Of a stretch of DNA of 64,000 nucleotides, positions 1 to 9,710 are shown piece by piece (the stretch's first letter is position 1; the number at the start of each line of letters is the position of its first letter). Made by a program: the position numbers and the translations under genes. The notes beneath the pieces were generated by a model, which saw only the letters and a program-made list of their open reading frames with translations, was not told the origin of the DNA and searched no databases. The stretch is from Acanthosepion lycidas (taxonomy: Eukaryota > Mollusca > Cephalopoda > Sepiida > Sepiidae), in contig OZ010574.1 in the NCBI GenBank assembly GCA_963932145.1, forward strand, positions 81,849,865-81,913,864, in the 5' to 3' direction.

Positions 1-89
1 TAGTCACCAGCTCCCTCCATCTGTCTCTGTTCTGTGGCTCAGACTATTACTGAAATTCATTACTGTTTATTTGACAATATTGTCTTCCT

Positions 90-1555
90 ATCTCTTTCTC
101 CATATCTCTCTCTCTCCCTCCGTCCATCTCTCTCTCTCTCTCCCTCCGTCCATCTCTCTCTCTCTCTCTCCCTCCGTCCATCTCTCTCTCCCTCCGTCCA
201 TCTCTCTCTCTCTCCCTCCGTCCATCTCTCTCTCTCTCTCCCTCCGTCCATCTCTCTCTCTCTCTCCCTCCGTCCATCTCTCTCTCTCTCTCCCTCCGTC
301 CATCTCTCTCTCTCTCTCCCTCCGTCCATCTCTCTCTCTCTCTCCCTCCGTCCATCTCTCTCTCTCTCTCCCTCCGTCCATCTCTCTCTCTCTCTCCCTC
401 CGTCCATCTCTCTATTTCTCTGTCCATCTCTCTATCTCTCTTTCTCTGTCCATCTATTTCTCTCCATTTCTCTCCATTTCTCTCCATCTCTCTCTCTATT
501 TCTGTCCATCTTTCTCTCTATTTCTGTCCATCTTTCTCTCTATTTCTGTCCATCTTTCTCTCTCTCTCTATTTCTGTCCATCTTTCTCTCTCTCTCTATT
601 TCTGTCCATCTTTCTCTCTCTCTCTATTTCTGTCCATCTTTCTCTCTCTCTCTATTTCTGTCCATCTCTCTCTCTCTCTCTATTTCTGTCCATCTCTCTC
701 TCTCTCTCTATTTCTGTCCATCTCTCTCTCTCTATTTCTGTCCATCTCTCTCTCTCTCTCTATTTCTGTCCATCTCTCTCTCTCTCTCTATTTCTGTCCA
801 TCTCTCTCTCTCTCTCTATTTCTGTCCATCTCTCTCTCTCTCTCTATTTCTGTCCATCTCTCTCTCTCTCTCTATTTCTGTCCATCTCTCTCTCTCTCTC
901 TATTTCTGTCCATCTCTCTCTCTCTCTCTATTTCTGTCCATCTCTCTCTCTCTCTCTATTTCTGTCCATCTCTCTCTCTCTCTCTATTTCTGTCCATCTC
1001 TCTCTCTCTATTTCTGTCCATCTCTCTCTCTCTATTTCTGTCCATCTCTCTCTCTCTCTCTATTTCTGTCCATCTCTCTCTCTCTCTCTGTTCGTCTCTC
1101 TCTCTGTTCGTCTCTCTCTCTGTTCGTCTCTCTCTCTGTTCGTCTCTCTCTCTGTTCGTCTCTCTCTCTCTCTCTGTTCGTCTCTCTCTCTCTGTTCGTC
1201 TCTCTCTCTCTGTTCGTCTCTCTCTCTCTCTCTGTTCGTCTCTCTCTCTCTGTTCGTCTCTCTCTCTCTGTTCGTCTCTCTCTCTCTGTTCGTCTCTCTC
1301 TCTCTCTGTGTTCATCTCTCTCTCCTCTCTCTGTTCATCTCTCTCTCTCTTTCTCTGTTTATCTCTCTCTCTCTCTCTTTCTCTGTTTATCTCTCTCTCT
1401 CTCTTTCTCTGTTTATCTCTCTCTCTCTCTTTCTCTGTTTATCTCTCTCTCTCTCTTTCTCTGTTTATCTCTCTCTCTCTTTCTCTGTTTATCTCTCTCT
1501 CTCTTTCTCTGTTTATCTCTCTCTCTCTTTCTCTGTTCATCTCTCTCCCTCTTTA
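90..1555. repeat. 1.5-kb pyrimidine-only tandem array
   Basis: An almost uninterrupted C/T strand made of (CT)n runs punctuated by a short spacer word that changes along the array. The spacer is CCCTCCGTCCAT at about 108-410, TATTTCTGTCCAT at about 490-1075, TGTTCGT at about 1085-1310, and TTTCTCTGTTTAT or a close variant at about 1335-1540. The zone 410-490 is a degenerate mixture. Open frames of up to 548 codons (Ser/Leu-rich on plus, Arg/Glu-rich on minus) cross it because the units lack stop codons. They are not genes. Confidence 0.97.
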
Positions 1556-2764
1556 CATTAGTATTTGCAGTGTTGATTTTGCAATGTCTGCTAATTTTGA
1601 GATGTGCCCAAAACATTTACATTTTTTGTCTTTTTATTGTGGTTAGGTTTTCCTATTGCCCAGTGGCATACTTGATGTAGATATTAACATCTACATTCAT
1701 AAAAGAGGTTTTTGTAATCGTACATATGTCTATGTACCTACATTGGGTATACAACAACAACAACTATCTGTAGAAGGATAACAAACCACTTAAGTGATTT
1801 CAGTGCCATAAAAACACCCACAAACAACTGCTTACTCCCATTATGAAAATTCTTGTTGATAACACCATCATTCAAAATAAATCGAATTGCTGACATTTTA
1901 AGATTATACAAGCTCTTGATATAACACAATTCAAGTGAAACTACAGCTTTATCTTATTTAACAACAGCAGTCACATGGTGGTGGTCTTTTGAAAAACACC
2001 CCAACATGGAATTACAACCAAATTTCTTCTAGCACAGCCTTAGAATTTCTACTATTTCCACAAAATATAACATAAAACACAAATACAGGAAGACTAAATA
2101 ACAACAGACCCCTTGAGAATGACTGATGAATAGTTGAAAAGTACTTAAATCAATCATCATTATGGACAGTTTTTGTACTTTCTTAGCCACCACCTCAAAA
2201 GGAAAATAATAGTCATTAGAAAAACTCAATAAAAACAAATAAGACTTGTCTCTCCCATTCAATGAAACATTTATATATTTGTAATGTTTTTATAATTGTG
2301 GATTTGGGATAAGGTTTTCTGTGAAATCCTCAGTAAACTTTCATGAAAGAAAATGACTTGATTTGCTGTTTCATCTTGTGAAATTAATGTTTCTTATTAG
2401 TCACTTTGTCTGGTGACTTTTCTTTGTATTCAAGCAAAAGGAAACCAATAGAAGTAATCAGATTTTATTTTGCTTTAGGCAATTAATTGAAAGGAAATTT
2501 CTTTTTACACTGTTCTTTTCTTTCTTTTTTTTTTTTTTTGCTGATGAAGATTTCAATAGGATATTTGTTGTTCAGTATAAGGAAGAGAAGGATGATGGCA
2601 TTTCATTTGAGAGTACAATCAGCAAAAAGTTATCATCAAAAACATATTTATATATCAGAACATTTCTATACAGGAATGCTGAAAATTACTTGGACCAACC
2701 TGCTTCAAAAATGTCCAAAAATCAGATTTACTTGTTAGGGATGAAAACTTCTTTTAGCATTCCC
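1556..2764. other. AT-rich stretch with no recognisable feature
   Basis: I see only short open frames (longest about 83 codons) with low-complexity composition and a poly-T run near 2526-2540. No motif, RNA gene or repeat end could be recognised. Confidence 0.5.
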
Positions 2765-3166
2765 TCATATATAACCATGTAGCCATGTTTTCCAGCCATG
2801 AGACCCAAGTTCAAATCTCACCATGGTCAATTTGTCAGGGAGGTGATTTTTTGATTCTATCTATCTGGGGGAGACAATCCAAATGGGGACTGCTTGAATA
2901 CCAAACCATGGTTTGACACAACTCTTGTGAGTGAAATTAGATCAACAAGATTATTTAGAAGCTATTGATCACTGTTGTAACATGAAGTCGTAAGTCATCA
3001 TGACTGAAGGTTTGAGCATACTGGCCTGGCTCAAGCTGCTTGATCATATCAGATTAGGTGCTTTCCCTCAGAAACTGTAACTAAGGTCTGCTCAGCATAG
3101 TTGCTCTGTGGGTGTTGAAGAAACTCAAATGTGCTTGTGTAGTGGCCTGCAACAGAGATTGGGTAG
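2765..3166 (+). mobile_element. tRNA-derived SINE, family A (5' part, split by the LTR element)
   Basis: A degenerate tRNA-like head is present, with a pol III B-box-like AGTTCAAATCTC near 2810. The body matches copies at 24358-24595 (plus) and 59800-60206 (minus). Shared landmarks are a segment reading roughly TAACATGAAGTCGTAAGTCATCATGAC (2979-3005), then CTCAGCATAGTTGC near 3092 and CTGCAACAGAGATTGGGTAG near 3147. The sequence breaks at the LTR retrotransposon and resumes at 7342. The A box is poorly preserved compared with the copy at 59800-60206. Confidence 0.75.
3162..3166. repeat. Target-site duplication GGTAG (left)
   Basis: GGTAG abuts the TGTTACG end of the left LTR and recurs at 7342-7346 directly after the right LTR. 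Five base pairs is the usual duplication for Ty3/gypsy integrases. The SINE copy at 59800-60206 has a single GGGTAGCTACC at the equivalent place. Confidence 0.92.
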
Positions 3167-3405
3167 TGTTACGTAGTACAGAGAAGAAAGCTAGAATAGA
3201 ATTGTTACGTAGTAAAGAGAAGAAAGCAAGGATAGAATAACCTTTTCTTAAGGCTTTACTGAACTTAATTCACAGCAGTCAGTAATCAAAAAAGGAAAGA
3301 ATTCAGAATGAAAAGGAAGAAGAACGCAGCTTTTAAAGAAGAAAGGGAACGTGTGAAGCTAGTTTCCTTTTTTTTTATACTTTTTTTTTTTACAAAAATA
3401 TAACG
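3167..3405 (-). repeat. 3' LTR of the Ty3/gypsy element
   Basis: This LTR is 239 bp and pairs with 7100-7341. On the plus strand it starts TGTTACG and ends ATATAACG; the partner ends ATATAACA, so the terminal base here has mutated. The U5 side contains an imperfect 36-bp tandem duplication (3167-3202 and 3203-3238), also present in the other LTR. The two copies differ mainly in the T-rich tract near 3360-3395. Confidence 0.93.
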
Positions 3406-3419
3406 TTCTCCCCCACTTG
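3406..3419 (-). promoter_or_regulatory. Polypurine tract of the Ty3/gypsy element
   Basis: On the minus strand this reads CAAGTGGGGGAGAA, directly upstream of the 3' LTR. That is the expected place and composition for the plus-strand DNA primer. Confidence 0.75.
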
Positions 3420-3445
3420 CAAAAGAGATTGTAATTGAAAAAGTT

Positions 3446-5795
3446 TTATAAATCCAGTCGTTGGATTGGTCTACGAATCCTGCTAGACTGGCGTGGAGGT
3501 AGTTCACCACTGGAAGAGCCAGACCTCTGAGAAGGCTGACTTTCAGGATTCTGGCTATTATTCAAAGATTCATTTTCTGTATAAGGTGAAGAAATATTAA
3601 CGGGACCTGCATCAGGCAAAAAGGTTGAATCTGCATGGTCCACGTCGGGTTGAGTATTTTCAGGTCCATTTTGAGGTCCGTCCGGGCGTGGAAAACGTGC
3701 CAACCATCTCAGCGCCACCGAATCTTCCCAGCCATCATTGTGACGTATTTTGGCATGCGTAGGGTTGGCCTCAAGGAGTTCCACCACCTCAACGATAGGA
3801 TCATATTTACCTCTGCCACCGAATTGTTTTAATAATACCTCCCCAGGCTCACAGAGCCAAAGAGGCAATGCAGTACCAGTGGAGGACCACCTTTCAAAAT
3901 TGAACATTCGTTCGTGGGGGGTTGCATTCGTAGTGGTGCATAGCAGGGAGCGGATAGCATTTAACACATCATGTAGAACATCCTGCCAAGCACTAATTGG
4001 TAACTGTTTCGATTCCAGGGCCAATAATATGGTATTCCAAATTATGCTGTTGTAACGTTCGCATTGGCTATTGCCTCTAGGGTTATAAGCAGTAGTATTA
4101 CTGCATCCAATTCCAAGTTGTGTTAGAAATTGTTTAAATTCTCCCGACATAAACAAAGTTCCTCGATCGGAGTGAATGAATGAGGGAAGCCCGAAAATGG
4201 AGAAAATACTTGTCAGGCACTGAATAGCAGTTTGTGAAGAGCAATCACGGCAAGGAAAGGCAAAGGGAAATCGACTATATTCGTCGACAACAGTAAATAT
4301 ATATCAGTAACCTGTTGGAGATACAGGAACAGGCCCTTTGTAGTCTATGGAAAGACGCTGAAATGGCGCAGTAGAATGGATCAGAACATTACTAGCAGAA
4401 TCGAAGAATTGGGGTTTTATTTTGGCGCAGGTCGTACATTCAGAAGTCACACGTCGGACTTCATCAAGCAAATACGGCATATTCTGAGACCTTACAAAAT
4501 GCCAAAAGCGCTGTACCCCAGGATGTATTAAGTAATCGTGTATCGATTTAAGTTCCTTCAAGGAAGAAGCAACAGCACCACATAATCTGGATAAGGTATC
4601 CGCAACTGTGTTTTCATTTCCAGGACGGTGTTTTATGTCATATGAAAAGGGAAGAAGTTCCATTTTCCACCGTATAATTTTATCGTTTTTAATTTTTCCG
4701 CGATTAGCAGGTTTAAACATAAAAGATACGGCTTGTTGATCAGTAATAATAGTAAAATGTTTCCTGGCAAGGAGGTCTCTCCATTTACGAACGCATTCGA
4801 CTATGGCATATGCTTCTTTTTCGACTATATGAAGTCGTATTTCAGAGGGGTTTAGTGACCAAGAAAAGAATGCCACAGGTTGCTCAGCTTGTAAAAGAGT
4901 GCTTCCAATAGCCTTTTCTGAGGCATCGGTTTCAATAATAAATGGCAATTCATCATCAATAACTTTTACAGATGACTTGGCAATGTCTTTCTTAAGTTTT
5001 TCGAAAGAATTTATAACTATAGGAGGCATAGGGAATTGTTTATTTTCGACCAGTGGACGAATTTTGTATGAATATTTAGGTATAGGCATTTGCAAAAGTG
5101 GCTTCAAACGCTCAGGATCGGGTTGGATAGTTCCGTTACAAATTTGATATCCAAGCACGTTAATAGAACGAAGTGAAAACTCTGATTTTTTCCCGGTTTA
5201 TTTCGAGGTTGTATGATAAGAAACATTCCAAAGAAATGGAAACATTCCAGAAATTGACGTCGTACTCCTCCTGGGTTTTACCACAAACAGTTATATCATC
5301 TATATACAAAAAGGTTCCAGATAATTTGTTATCAGAAATGAAAGAATTCATAAATCACTGAAAGCCAGAAACCCCTTTAGTAACACCCATGGGTATTCGT
5401 TTAAATTGGAACAGACGATTTCCAGCTTGAAAGGCTGTATCGGGGCGATCTTCGGGGCAAATTTCAATCTGATAGTACACTTTGGACAAGTCAATTATAC
5501 TATAGATACGATACTGGGCTATTTGGTTTACGAGATCTTCAATTCGAGGCAAGGGGTAGGCATCAAGTAAGGTGAACCGATTAATAGTCTGGGAGAAATT
5601 GACTACCAATCGTTTCTTTTTATTAGGTGACGAAGTTACAACAATTTGAGCACACCACGGAGAGTAACTTGTTTCAGTTATATCATCCTCAAGCAGTTGT
5701 AGAATTTCTTTTTCAATGAACCGAGCATCCTCCGCATGGTAATTTCGGGATTTAGTAGCAGTAGGTTTGCAATCAGGGGTCAAGTTTCGGAACAA
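3446..5795 (-). pseudogene. pol: Ty3/gypsy pol: reverse transcriptase, RNase H, integrase (broken)
   Basis: The frame starting at 5795 carries reverse transcriptase blocks: fingers with LVVNFSQTINRF, the palm motif YSIIDLSKVYYQI, and QFKRIPMGV. After an in-frame TGA (5355-5357) the catalytic box FLYIDD appears near 5300. An extra base in a run of six A on the minus strand (5186-5191) shifts the frame. RNase H follows, with FIIETDASEKAIG, EKEAYAIVECV and TITDQQAVSFMF. The integrase zinc finger (paired His, then CTTC) and first catalytic Asp (LSIDYKGP) run to another in-frame TGA at 4304-4306. Beyond it the same frame continues with VVDEYSRF, the second Asp (HSDRGT) and the glutamate block (NPRGNSQCERYN). 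The C-terminus is a Ser/Gln/Arg-rich tail ending at 3446. The aligned motifs leave little doubt about identity. It should act in the cytoplasm and nucleus to copy and insert the element, but this copy is dead. Confidence 0.93.
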
Positions 5796-5816
5796 TCAGG
5801 GGTCAAGTTTCGGAAC
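5771..5816. repeat. 23-bp tandem duplication at the protease-RT junction
   Basis: The 23-bp unit at 5771-5793 (starting AATCAGGGGTCAAG) is repeated exactly at 5794-5816. Because 23 is not a multiple of three it puts gag-protease and RT in different frames. Counting codons shows the two would share one frame with a single unit. Confidence 0.95.
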
Positions 5817-7078
5817 AACTCAACAGGAGCACAACTGATCTTGGTTAAAGCGCAGATTTTTAGAATATCCTGAGATCCACCAAAAGAAATAGTGATACTC
5901 TGGTGTAGTTTTAAGAAGGGCACTCCGAGTATAATATCCATACAGGAATCAGGAAGTACTGTAAAGTCAATTTGTTTATATTCGTAACCATTGAAGATAA
6001 TATCCTCAGTACAATATTCAGATAGTTTGAGGGAAATGGCAGATGATGCCATGGAAATTACGGAATTCCGTTTAGAAGTAGACAGTTTCATTGTTTTAAC
6101 AATACAGGCACTGATAAAGTTATCAGAACTACCAGTGTCTATGAGGGCAGTTAATCTCTTTCCTTTTAATTCTAAAGTTTTAGTAACTGGAGGAGACCTA
6201 TCATCATCTTTAGCATGGGCTACTATAATAGCTGAGGTAGAACATGAAGGTGCCGGCATGGTAGAACGGCAAACTTTAGAAAAATGACTGAGTTTGCCAC
6301 AGTATCGACATATCTTATCACGGGCAGGACAATAGCGACGATTATCCTTAAAGTGACGTTTCCCTCCACAGTTGTAGCACTTGCAACGAGCAAGGGCAGC
6401 AGACAATTGTACAGAGTCACACTCCGTACGAGAATCAGTTAAGTCAGAAAGCATATTTTTAGTAATAGTAGTGGAAGTGGCCTCCACGGCAGAATCAGTA
6501 AACACATTTTTAGTCCTAGTGGTAGTAGCAGTGGCTGATCCAATCTGAGAAGCGTATGATTCCGCACGAAAGTGAGCCTGTTCTAAGGCTCTAGCACATT
6601 GAGTAGCCTCCTTGAGAGTTAGCGTATCATTTTCAAGCAGTCTGGCACGTATTATGGGGGACCAGAGACCACGTATAAATGCGTCACGGACAGATTCATC
6701 CCTGTAAGTAGTAGCAGTAACATCTTGGAAGCAACAGTCAGCAGCAAGTTGATTCAAAGCCTGAAGGTATTGGTCTACAGACTCATTTTCCTGCTGCAGA
6801 CGTGTAGACAACAAATGTCTAGCATGAATAACACTTGGAGACTTGTCATAAACACTTTTCAGCAATTCAACAGCATGTTCAAATCCAGAACAACCCTCGA
6901 TAACATCATCAACGGTAGCACCGATGTTTAAATAAAGGACTTTGAGTTTGTCCGGGTTTAAAGAAGCAATAGTTGATAAGTAATAATTAAAATTACGGTA
7001 TCATAGTCTCCAGAGCTTGCTAGCCTGAGGGTCTGCAGAAGATATATCAAACTTGTCCAGACGAATAATCTTGTCCAT
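5780..7078 (-). pseudogene. gag: Ty3/gypsy gag-protease (broken by a nonsense codon)
   Basis: The likely start is the ATG at 7078-7076, 21 bp inside the 5' LTR (product begins MDKIIRLDKF). The frame meets TGA at 7003-7001, where Gag relatives usually have Trp, then stays open to 5780. The Gag core includes LSTRLQQENESVDQYLQALN and LLENDTLTLKEAT. Two zinc knuckles follow: CYNCGGKRHFKDNRRYC (imperfect CX2CX4HX5C spacing) and CRYCGKLSHFSKVC (a regular CX2CX4HX4C). Retroviral-type aspartic protease follows, with ALIDTGSSDNFIS and ILGVPFL. Gag packages the RNA and protease matures the particle. Protease runs towards RT and only the 23-bp duplication breaks the frame, so the ancestor probably made one Gag-Pol polyprotein. 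Confidence 0.92.
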
Positions 7079-7081
7079 GAG

Positions 7082-7098
7082 GAATTAAGTTCAGTAAA
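7082..7098 (-). promoter_or_regulatory. Candidate self-priming primer-binding site
   Basis: On the element strand the bases 1 nt from the 5' LTR edge read TTTACTGAACTTAATTC. This is a perfect 17-nt reverse complement of a segment of the element's own LTR (plus strand 7188-7204, also 3255-3271). A transcript would therefore carry GAATTAAGTTCAGTAAA upstream of its exact partner at the primer site. No TGG-initiated tRNA complement is present. In Tf1 and related elements, a folded-back 5' end of the mRNA primes reverse transcription. The same mechanism is an inference here. Confidence 0.75.
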
Positions 7099-7099
7099 T

Positions 7100-7341
7100 T
7101 GTTATGTAGTACAGAGAAGAAAGCTAGAATAGAATTGTTACGTAGTAAAGAGAAGAAAGCAAGGATAGAATAACCTTTTCTTAAGGCTTTACTGAACTTA
7201 ATTCACAGCAGTCAGTAATCAACAAAGGAAAGAATTCAGAATGAAAAGGAAGAAGAACGCAGCTTTTAAAGAGGAAAGGGAATGTGTGAAATTTTTAGTT
7301 TTATTCTTTTTTCTTTTCTTTTTTTTTATGAAAATATAACA
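7100..7341 (-). repeat. 5' LTR of the Ty3/gypsy element
   Basis: This LTR is 242 bp. In element orientation it starts TGTTATATTTTC and ends in ACA. It pairs with 3167-3405. A TTTAAAAG box on the minus strand at 7263-7270 is the best TATA-like candidate, about 60 bp before the segment complementary to the primer site. Confidence 0.93.
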
Positions 7342-7405
7342 GGTAGCTACCTTAGCAGACAGGTGTGCTAAGAAACATGTAACTAGGCATTATCATATAT
7401 AGCAA
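7342..7405 (+). mobile_element. SINE family A, continuation after the LTR element
   Basis: GGTAGCTACCTTAGCAGACA and the following bases match the distal body of the minus-strand copy at 59800-60206 (GGGTAGCTACCCAAGCAAACA on its own strand). This proves that the LTR element split one SINE. Confidence 0.7.
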
Positions 7406-7954
7406 TTTAAAGTTTCTTTTTCATTAAACATTTATTTCTTATTGTTATACATGTTATATTTAGTGGGTACGTTGTGTAGAGATTCTTGTTTTTTTACAGT
7501 GTAATTATTGTCTCTTCTTGGCCAAGAGATCTACATTCAGGAGACATTCTTTCTTTAGTTGGACTTCTTGATCTCTACACCAGTAGATAATTAAAAAAAA
7601 GGGTGGGGGATATTCACTCAAACATGCATACCCATGAAATATAACATTTATAGTAAGAAGTACACTCACACATACACACACTCTTAACCATTTAGCCTTC
7701 AACATGCACAAACCCATCCCTTAAATATCGACTCTGAAAATCTCACTTTTTGTATGACTTTGTGCATTATTTGTGATTATATCATCACATATTATGGCAG
7801 AATATACATGGAGTGGGTTATGGCAGGTTGAACATTGAGAGCTGATATTTACAGAGGTGAGTTGGATGCTAAAGGGTTAATTATATATATATTTGCTTGT
7901 CAGTATTAAATATTTATGAGATAAATATGTTATAAATACATATTCTGATATACT
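7406..7954. other. No recognisable feature
   Basis: AT-rich sequence. The only open frame of note (70 codons, minus, 7505-7717) has no recognisable motif. Confidence 0.45.
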
Positions 7955-8225
7955 CAAAATTGGGAAAAGACAACTGAAATCCCTTAGACACATAGTGAGG
8001 ACAGAAGGTTTGGAAAACTTAACTCTCATGGGGCATATTGAAGTTGAGAGAGATAGTGGAAGGTAGCAAGCCACTTACCTGATGAGCTTATATGAATGGA
8101 TGGTTGAACAGAGGAACGGGAGCATTAGTAAAGGGGGAAAAACTAAGAGCCACATAAAATAGAAAGTTGTGGAGAGCCATGATTGCCTATATGATTAAGG
8201 GACATGGCACATAGAAGAATTAAAA
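7955..8225 (+). pseudogene. RTE-like LINE, ORF2 C-terminal remnant
   Basis: Conceptual translation gives KRQLKSLRHIVRTEGLENLT and LMGHIEVERDSGR, later KVVESHDCLYD and GTWHIEELK. This fits the basic tail of RTE-like LINE ORF2 proteins (the GHI-x-GKRxRGR and LWRAMIA blocks). Stops and substitutions are scattered. It closely resembles 22480-22650 (plus), which shares the block at 8147-8188. The copy at 44400-45010 (minus) belongs to the same broad group. Confidence 0.7.
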
Positions 8226-8344
8226 TAAAGTTTATGTATATTGAATTTATATTAGTTTCTTTCTAATGTTCATTTATGTGTACAGTTGTTTATATATAGT
8301 TGCAATATTAGATTATAATTGTATGTGAGTATGTTTATATGGTG

Positions 8345-8387
<43 letters not shown>

Positions 8388-9454
8388 ATCCATGAAAAAA
8401 ATACTGAAATCTTACTATTTTGATACTCGTTTGGTTGTTTTCCAAGTTGTTGAGAAAGTAAAAGAAAAGAATAGTAAGATGTCTTCATTTGTTCTTGAAA
8501 TTTCTACTATTTTTTGCATTTGTCTTTATCAGACAAGTGTGGCTAATTTTTGGTTTTGTTTTAGTTTTGTTTTGTTGTTAGTCCTAAGATTTTCTTTCCA
8601 GTAGCTCTTTTGTTTTTCATTTTCCTTCATTATATTTTTATTTGATCAAGTAACATTAATACAGAGATAAGTAAATTTCTTTCATAGCAACATTGTTTTT
8701 TTTTTTTTTTTTTTTTTTTCAAATTTACATCTGTTCATTTGCTGAACTGCATGACATTAAATTTGATCACATTCCCCAGTTGGATTTACTAAGAATTACT
8801 CCTGATGTATATTGAAAGATTTGTTTGCGGCTGTTCATTAGTAAATCAAAAAGGGATGTTTTCTTTGATCTGTCAACAAAACCAGTCTGTTAAGTATATT
8901 GTATTTTATTTTATAAATCATTTCTAATCTGCAATTTACATAATTTACATGTAAACTATTGTCACAACATCTTAAAACCATTGTGCCATCCAGTTTTCAT
9001 CAGGGGCTTATCAATCTGGGTAACCTTCAAAGAATTTCAAACTGAACACTTTATTCAATATATGGGAGTAGATTGTTCTCATTCTGCTGACCATGTCTAA
9101 GGATATCTTATCTAGTTCTTAGTTAGTACTTCTTATTGCCTGCCTAGTTTCCACAGAGTCCAAGTATGTCTAGGGATAAAATTCACAATCACCATATTCA
9201 TAAGCTAACACTTTAATAGGCTATTGTCCCATGGGACATTCCTGAATCTAGAACTTGGAGTCTTAATCTGCCTGCTGGAGAGACCCGTGTTAAAGAGGAG
9301 GCATAAGTGGACTAATATTTTTTTCTTATTCAGCCTCACTCAAGATCATTGACTTCAAATCCTGTGCCACAGTTAACTGTGAACTCCATAATCTATTCAA
9401 TGGCTGTATAGTATGTGCCTCACCAGGGCTACAAATCAGTTTTAAATTGTCTTT
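8226..9454. other. AT-rich stretch with a (TA)n and a poly-T run only
   Basis: Contains a (TA)n microsatellite at 8346-8384 and poly-T at about 8696-8719. I see no coding or element signature in the rest. 9130-9400 is slightly less AT-rich but unrecognised. Confidence 0.5.
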
Positions 9455-9710
9455 CCTCTAGACTGGCTAGACAGTCCCGTCTACTCTGCTACTAAAACTA
9501 TAGCCGGGAGGATAAGAGAATGATTCACACCTTTCCCAAGGATATTTGTGTGAAAGTGACTGTATTACAGTCTTGGAATGTGAAAGTGACTGTATTACAG
9601 TCTTGTCTAGAATTCAAACTCTGTTTGCTGATTTCTCTTTCCAAGCCACTAACCAAAGCACTACCTACATATCCAGGACTAACAGTTAACAGCATGGAAA
9701 ATGAAATCAA
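9455..9710 (-). mobile_element. tRNA-derived SINE, family B
   Basis: Read on the minus strand, a tRNA-like head (GGTTAGTGGCTTGG, then B-box-like AGTTTGAATTCTAG near 9610) is followed by CCTTGGGAAAGGTGTGAATC and CCGGCTATAG. These match the copy at 51772-51970 (CCTTGGGAAAGGTATGAATT and CCAGCTATGG) and the more decayed copy at 27476-27690. A 27-bp segment is tandemly repeated with a 30-bp period at 9549-9605. Confidence 0.75.

Larger units (their letters stand above)
3167..7341 (-). mobile_element. Structurally complete, decayed Ty3/gypsy LTR retrotransposon (4175 bp)
   Basis: Two near-identical LTRs (3167-3405 and 7100-7341), a GGTAG target duplication, a polypurine tract inside the left LTR and a gag-pol coding region on the minus strand define the whole element. 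Domain order in the element's direction is Gag, two CCHC zinc knuckles, aspartic protease, reverse transcriptase, RNase H, integrase. This is the Ty3/gypsy order. No envelope-like frame follows integrase. The coding region carries three in-frame TGA codons (7001-7003, 5355-5357, 4304-4306), one 23-bp tandem duplication (5771-5816) and one homopolymer indel (5186-5191), so this copy cannot encode its own machinery. The LTRs remain very similar over the first 190 bp, suggesting a moderately young insertion. The element sits inside a SINE. There is no tRNA-type primer site starting with TGG at the 5' LTR edge; see the separate entry at 7082-7098. Confidence 0.95.

Noticed and set aside
34-1680. 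Open frames of 548 and 496 codons (plus) and 97-146 codons (minus)
   Set aside because: They are Ser/Leu/Phe or Arg/Glu/Asp low-complexity readings of a (CT)n array that lacks stop codons in every frame.
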